DNA from: Burkholderiales bacterium
Lineage (GTDB): Bacteria > Pseudomonadota > Gammaproteobacteria > Burkholderiales > Burkholderiaceae_C
Reading direction: 5' to 3'
Assembly: GCA_016703325.1 (NCBI GenBank)
Contig: JADJCH010000038.1
Coordinates: 1 to 42,677 of the forward strand
Length of the DNA: 42,677 bases
In this document: in pieces, positions 39,136 to 42,677 of the stretch
How the letters are laid out: every line of letters begins with the position of its first letter
Numbering within the stretch: the first letter of the stretch is position 1
Made by a program: the position numbers and the translations under genes
The notes under the pieces: generated by a model
The model's input: the letters and a program-made list of their open reading frames with translations, nothing else
What the model was told of the DNA's origin: nothing
Database searches by the model: none

Positions 39136-40152
39136 ATGACCCGCATCCGCCCGCTTCGCCGCTCACTGCTGTCCGTCTGCGCCGCCGCACTGGCCTGCTG
39201 CGCCGCCGTCTTTCCCACCACCGCTGCGGCTCAGACCAAGACCTTGCTGCGCATTTCCACCCCCGCGGTGCCGGACGACTGGCACGGCAAGATGTGGACG
39301 GTGTTCAAGGAGACGCTGGACAAGTCCGCACCGGGCGAGTTCGACGTGCAGATCAACCTCAACGCCACGCTGTTCAAGCAGGGCACCGAGCCGGCGGCCA
39401 TGGCACGCGGCAACCTGGAGCTGAGCTCAATCTCGGCCTTCGACATCGCCAAGCAGGTGCCGGAGTTCAGCATCTTCACCGCCGGCTACGTGATCCGTGA
39501 CCCGCAGCACCAGGCCAAGGTGTTCGGCGGCCCGATCGGACAGGAGATGTTCAAGCTGGCCTCCGACAGGATGGAGGTCACGCTGCTCACCCCCATCTAC
39601 CTGGGCACCCGCCAGGTCAACCTGCGCGAGGTGAAGCCGGTGAGGACGCCGGCGGACCTCAAGGGCGTCAAGCTGCGCATGCCCGGCAGCAAGGAGTGGC
39701 TGTTCCTGGGCGAGGCACTGGGTGCCACCGCCACCCCGCTGGCCTTCGGCGAGGTCTACCTGGGCCTGAAGACCGGCACCATCGACGGACAGGACAACCC
39801 GCTGCCCACGGTGCGCGCCGCCAAGTTCTATGAGGTGACCAAACAACTGGTGCTGACCAACCACCTGGTGGACGGCATCTTCATCGCCATCTCCGACAAG
39901 GCCTGGAAGGCCATGACCCCGGCGCAGCAGGCCAGGGTGCAGGCTGCGGCCAACGCGGCAGCGGCCTTCAACAACGAGAACCGGCTGAAGGAGGAGGCGC
40001 AGATCGTCGACTTCTTCAAGAGCCAGGGGCTGACGGTGACCACGCCGGATGTCGACGCCTTCCGCAAGCAGGTGCAGGGTGCCTACGCCAGCAGCGACAT
40101 CGCCAAGGCCTGGCCGAAGGGCCTGCTCGAGCGCATCAACAACACCAAGTAA
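39136..40152 (+). CDS. TRAP transporter substrate-binding protein (DctP)
   Basis: The 338-residue protein starts with a signal peptide (RPLRRSLLSVCAAALACCAA..., cleavage near TAAAQ about residue 33). The DctP fold follows, including VKPVRTPADLKGVKLRMPGS and the family signature FGEVYLGLKTGTIDGQDNPL. The conserved arginine in KLRMPGS normally binds a substrate carboxylate, suggesting an organic acid or sugar acid. GAGGAG precedes the ATG. dctQ follows directly at the next base after the stop. Confidence 0.93.
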   Translation: MTRIRPLRRSLLSVCAAALACCAAVFPTTAAAQTKTLLRISTPAVPDDWHGKMWTVFKETLDKSAPGEFDVQINLNATLFKQGTEPAAMARGNLELSSISAFDIAKQVPEFSIFTAGYVIRDPQHQAKVFGGPIGQEMFKLASDRMEVTLLTPIYLGTRQVNLREVKPVRTPADLKGVKLRMPGSKEWLFLGEALGATATPLAFGEVYLGLKTGTIDGQDNPLPTVRAAKFYEVTKQLVLTNHLVDGIFIAISDKAWKAMTPAQQARVQAAANAAAAFNNENRLKEEAQIVDFFKSQGLTVTTPDVDAFRKQVQGAYASSDIAKAWPKGLLERINNTK

Positions 40153-40638
40153 ATGCTGCGGCGACTTCAGCAGGCTGCCGACGCCCTGGGCGTCGGCCTC
40201 TTCCTGGCGCTGTTTGCCGTGTTCATGGTGCAGATCACGGCCCGCTTCGGCTTCAACCGCCCGCTGCCCTGGACCGACGAGGTGGCGGTGTGTCTGTACG
40301 TCTGGGTCATCCTCTGGGCGGCGGCAGCGATCGTGCCGGAGCGCGAGCATGTGATGTTCGACCTGGTGTGGAACGCGGTGGGCCGGCGCGCACGGCAGGT
40401 GATGCGCATCAGCGGCCACCTGCTCATTGGCGGCCTGGCCGCCTGGGCGCTGCCGGCCTGCTGGGACTATGTGCACTTCATGAACCGCGAGGGCACACCC
40501 GTGCTCGGCGTCCCGTTCATGTGGGTGTTCCTGCCCTTCATCGCGCTGCTGATCGCGCTGGTGATCCGCTCGCTGCGCGCCATCTGGCGTGCCGCGCAGG
40601 GCCTGGACCTGGAAGACGCCGGCATCCCCGCCGCCTGA
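40153..40638 (+). CDS. TRAP transporter small membrane subunit (DctQ)
   Basis: The 161-residue protein has four membrane segments (about 15-35, 50-68, 88-108, 130-150). It contains the DctQ-typical PLPWTDEVAVCLYVWVILWAAA and REHVMFDLV. It pairs with DctM to form the sodium-coupled transporter. The ATG immediately follows the dctP TAA, consistent with coupling. Confidence 0.92.
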   Translation: MLRRLQQAADALGVGLFLALFAVFMVQITARFGFNRPLPWTDEVAVCLYVWVILWAAAAIVPEREHVMFDLVWNAVGRRARQVMRISGHLLIGGLAAWALPACWDYVHFMNREGTPVLGVPFMWVFLPFIALLIALVIRSLRAIWRAAQGLDLEDAGIPAA

Positions 40639-40654
40639 TGGAGCCGCCATCGAC

Positions 40655-41974
40655 ATGAGCTCCGCTTCCCTCGCCCCTTTTGCCCTGTACGCGCTGGTGG
40701 GGGTGCTGCTGGCCGGGCTGCTGATGCGCTTGCCGATCGGCTTTTCGATGATCGCCGCCGGCATTGCCTACCTGGTGGTCAAGCAGCAGGACATCGGTCT
40801 GGCGGCCGAGCAGATCGGCAACGGCCTGTACAACAGCTACGTGCTGCTGGCGGTGCCGATGTTCGTCTTTGCCGCCAACCTGATGAACGCCGGCACGGTG
40901 AGCGAGCGCCTGTTCGACTTCTGCCGCATCCTGGTGGGGCGGCTGCGCGGCGGGCTGGCGCAGGTGGACATCCTGGTGAGCGTGATCTTCTCCGGCATGA
41001 GCGGCAGCGCCATCGCGGATGCCGCCGGCCCCGGGCTGGTGACGATCCGCCAGATGCTCAAGAAGCCCGAGTACAGCCGCGGCTTCGCCGGTGCCGTGGT
41101 GGTGGCCAGCGCCACGCTGGGGCCGATCATCCCGCCGTCGATCCCGATGGTGATCTACGGCCTGGTCTCCGGTGCCTCGGTGGGGGCGCTCTTCCTCGGC
41201 GGCGTTCTGCCGGGTGTGCTGATGGCGCTGTCAATGATGGCGGTGGTGCACTTCATCGCGACCCGGCGCCACATGCCGCGGGAGGCGCCGGTGCCGCTGC
41301 GCGAGTGGCCGCAGGTGCTGTGGCGCGGCGCGTTGCCGCTGTCGCTGCCCATCGTCCTGCTGGGGGGCATCTACTCCGGCGCCTTCACGCCCACCGAGGC
41401 GGCGGCGGTGGCCGCGGCGCATGCGCTGATCCTCTCGACGCTGGTCTATCGCGCGCTGGACTGGCGCCGCTTTTACGCGGTGGTGCTGGAGTCGGTGCGC
41501 TCCAGCGCAGTGATCACGCTGATCCTGGCGGGCAGCTTCCTGCTCAACTACGCCTTCACCGCCGAGGGCGTGCCGCAGGCCATGGCGCAGTGGGTGGACG
41601 CGCTGCAGCTCGGCCCCACCGGCTTCCTGCTGCTGGTGAACCTGGCCTTCCTGCTGCTGGGTTGCATTCTGGATGTGTCCGTGCTGCTGCTGGTGTTTGT
41701 GCCGATGCTGCTGCCGGCGGTGAAGGCGCTGGGCATCGACCTGGTGCACTTCGGCGTGCTGGTGGTGCTGAACATGATGATCGGCCTGGTCACTCCGCCG
41801 TTCGGCATGCTGCTGTTCGTCACCAAGGCGCTCACCGGCATCCCGATCGGCGAGATGCTGCGTGAGGGCTGGCTCTTCCTGGCCATGCTGCTGGCGCTGC
41901 TGCTGGCCATGACCTTTTTCCCCCAGATCGTGTTGTGGTTGCCGCAGACGATGGGTTACGGAGTCCCGCGATGA
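40655..41974 (+). CDS. TRAP transporter large permease (DctM)
   Basis: The 439-residue protein has about twelve membrane segments. DctM signatures are RLPIGFSMIAAGIAYLV, VPMFVFAANLMNAG, SGMSGSAIADAAGPG, ATLGPIIPPSIPMVIYG, TPTEAAAVAA and LVTPPFGMLLFVTKALTGIP. It forms the elevator-type transport domain. The ATG at 40655 begins MSSASLAPFALYALVG; earlier in-frame sequence overlaps dctQ and is not membrane-like. Its stop overlaps the ribokinase ATG as ATGA. Confidence 0.94.
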   Translation: MSSASLAPFALYALVGVLLAGLLMRLPIGFSMIAAGIAYLVVKQQDIGLAAEQIGNGLYNSYVLLAVPMFVFAANLMNAGTVSERLFDFCRILVGRLRGGLAQVDILVSVIFSGMSGSAIADAAGPGLVTIRQMLKKPEYSRGFAGAVVVASATLGPIIPPSIPMVIYGLVSGASVGALFLGGVLPGVLMALSMMAVVHFIATRRHMPREAPVPLREWPQVLWRGALPLSLPIVLLGGIYSGAFTPTEAAAVAAAHALILSTLVYRALDWRRFYAVVLESVRSSAVITLILAGSFLLNYAFTAEGVPQAMAQWVDALQLGPTGFLLLVNLAFLLLGCILDVSVLLLVFVPMLLPAVKALGIDLVHFGVLVVLNMMIGLVTPPFGMLLFVTKALTGIPIGEMLREGWLFLAMLLALLLAMTFFPQIVLWLPQTMGYGVPR

Positions 41975-42677
41975 GCGATGGCAGGGTGGACGTGGTGGTT
42001 CTGGCCAGCTGGAACGCCGACCTGATCTGCCGCATCCCCCGCCCGCTGCAGCGCGGCGAAACGCTGATGGGCCACGACTTCCGCATCGCCCCCGGCGGCA
42101 AGGGGTCGAATGCCGCCGTGGCCTGTGCCCGCCAGGGCGCGGCCACCGCGGTGATCGCCCGCGTCGGTGACGACAGCTTCGGCCGCATGGGCCTGGACCT
42201 CTGGCAGCGCGAGGACATCGATACCCGACAGGTTGCCGTGGCGGCGGGTGAGGCCAGCGGCGTGGCGCAGATCCTGGTCTACGACGACGGCGACAACAGC
42301 ATCGCAGTGGCCTCCGGCGCCAATGCCGGCCTGAACGTTGCGCAGGTGCAGGCAGCGTCCGCAGGGCTGCGCAGCGCAAAGGTGCTGCTCGCCAACGGCG
42401 AGACCCCGCTGGAGGCGACGCTGGAAGCTTTTCGCATCGCCCATGCAGCGGGGGTCTTCACCCTTTTCAACCCTGCACCGGCCCGCGACCTGCCGCTGGA
42501 ACTGCTGGCCCTGACCGACTTGCTGACTCCCAATGAAAGCGAACTGCGCAGCCTGGCTGGAGGGGCCGAGGACCTGTCACTGGAGCAGGCAGCCGAGTCC
42601 CTGCTGCACCGGCACGGACTGAAGCAGCTGGTGGTCACCCGCGGCGCCGCCGGCTGCAGCCTTTTCCGTCATGGCCT
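41971..42677 (+). CDS. Ribokinase-family (PfkB) sugar kinase, 3'-truncated by window edge
   Basis: The ATG at 41971 overlaps the dctM stop (ATGA). The 235 visible residues have the PfkB start VLASWNADL, the sugar-binding GGKGSNAAVACARQG, ARVGDDSFG, NPAPA and TPNESE. GGKGSN is specific to ribokinase-like members. The C-terminal ATP-binding GAGD motif is outside the window. It suggests that the imported compound yields ribose or a similar free sugar, as when a nucleoside is hydrolysed; a KDG-type kinase is the alternative. It is the last visible gene of the GntR-DapA-TRAP operon. Confidence 0.9.
   Translation, partial: MSDGRVDVVVLASWNADLICRIPRPLQRGETLMGHDFRIAPGGKGSNAAVACARQGAATAVIARVGDDSFGRMGLDLWQREDIDTRQVAVAAGEASGVAQILVYDDGDNSIAVASGANAGLNVAQVQAASAGLRSAKVLLANGETPLEATLEAFRIAHAAGVFTLFNPAPARDLPLELLALTDLLTPNESELRSLAGGAEDLSLEQAAESLLHRHGLKQLVVTRGAAGCSLFRHG

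Overview
The window is high-GC DNA (about two thirds G+C by eye) from a chemolithoautotrophic or mixotrophic betaproteobacterium. Burkholderiales of the Sphaerotilus/Leptothrix/Rubrivivax/Ideonella type fits best. This rests on family resemblances: a form II RubisCO with CbbQ/CbbO, a CbbR-like LysR regulator, a BktB-type thiolase, a UrtE remnant, TRAP transport genes and a Burkholderiales-style intergenic GC-rich repeat. No rRNA, tRNA, CRISPR array or recognisable transposase was seen.

Region 1 (1-10.8 kb) is accessory, probably defence-related. A leftward, translationally coupled cassette encodes a small protein with a HEPN-type R-x5-H motif, a deviant-Walker KGGVGR ATPase, and the start of a P-loop ATPase that runs off the left edge. 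The cassette abuts an urtE gene that has lost everything up to and including its Walker A motif, so it marks an insertion or replacement boundary near base 2115. Next come an AAA/DUF4143 ATPase with a 14-bp palindrome over its putative promoter, a small coiled-coil protein, a WYL regulator whose last codons turn AT-rich, an AT-rich DUF262/DUF1524 (GmrSD/SspE-like) nuclease, and a two-gene unit of a double AAA+ ATPase plus a protein of unknown family.

Region 2 (10.8-24.7 kb) is mostly ordinary chromosomal content: an acetyl-CoA hydrolase/CoA-transferase, a fused membrane/spermidine-synthase-like protein, an AsmA protein, an ATP-dependent DNA ligase broken by a frameshift beside its partner MBL exonuclease, a chemoreceptor, a YaeQ protein, an ABM-domain protein, a TPMT-like methyltransferase and the thiolase BktB.

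Region 3 (24.7-34.9 kb) is a carbon-fixation and acetyl-phosphate block. It contains cbbM, a complex hairpin/tandem-repeat array, cbbQ, cbbO, ohrR, ohr, a MaoC-phosphate acetyltransferase fusion, ackA and cbbR. Between the divergent bktB and cbbM genes lies an inverted repeat containing TNA-N7-TNA and TNA-N8-TNA spacings expected for CbbR. The block therefore places RubisCO, its activase, peroxide defence, acetate/acetyl-P metabolism and the CBB regulator together.

Region 4 (34.9-42.7 kb) has a leftward DUF6502-DUF5666 lipoprotein pair behind two similar palindromes. It is followed by a rightward, tightly packed catabolic operon: a GntR/FCD regulator, a DapA-family aldolase/lyase, TRAP dctP-dctQ-dctM and a ribokinase-family kinase cut by the right edge.

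All family assignments come from reading motifs and remembered family features, without database searches.
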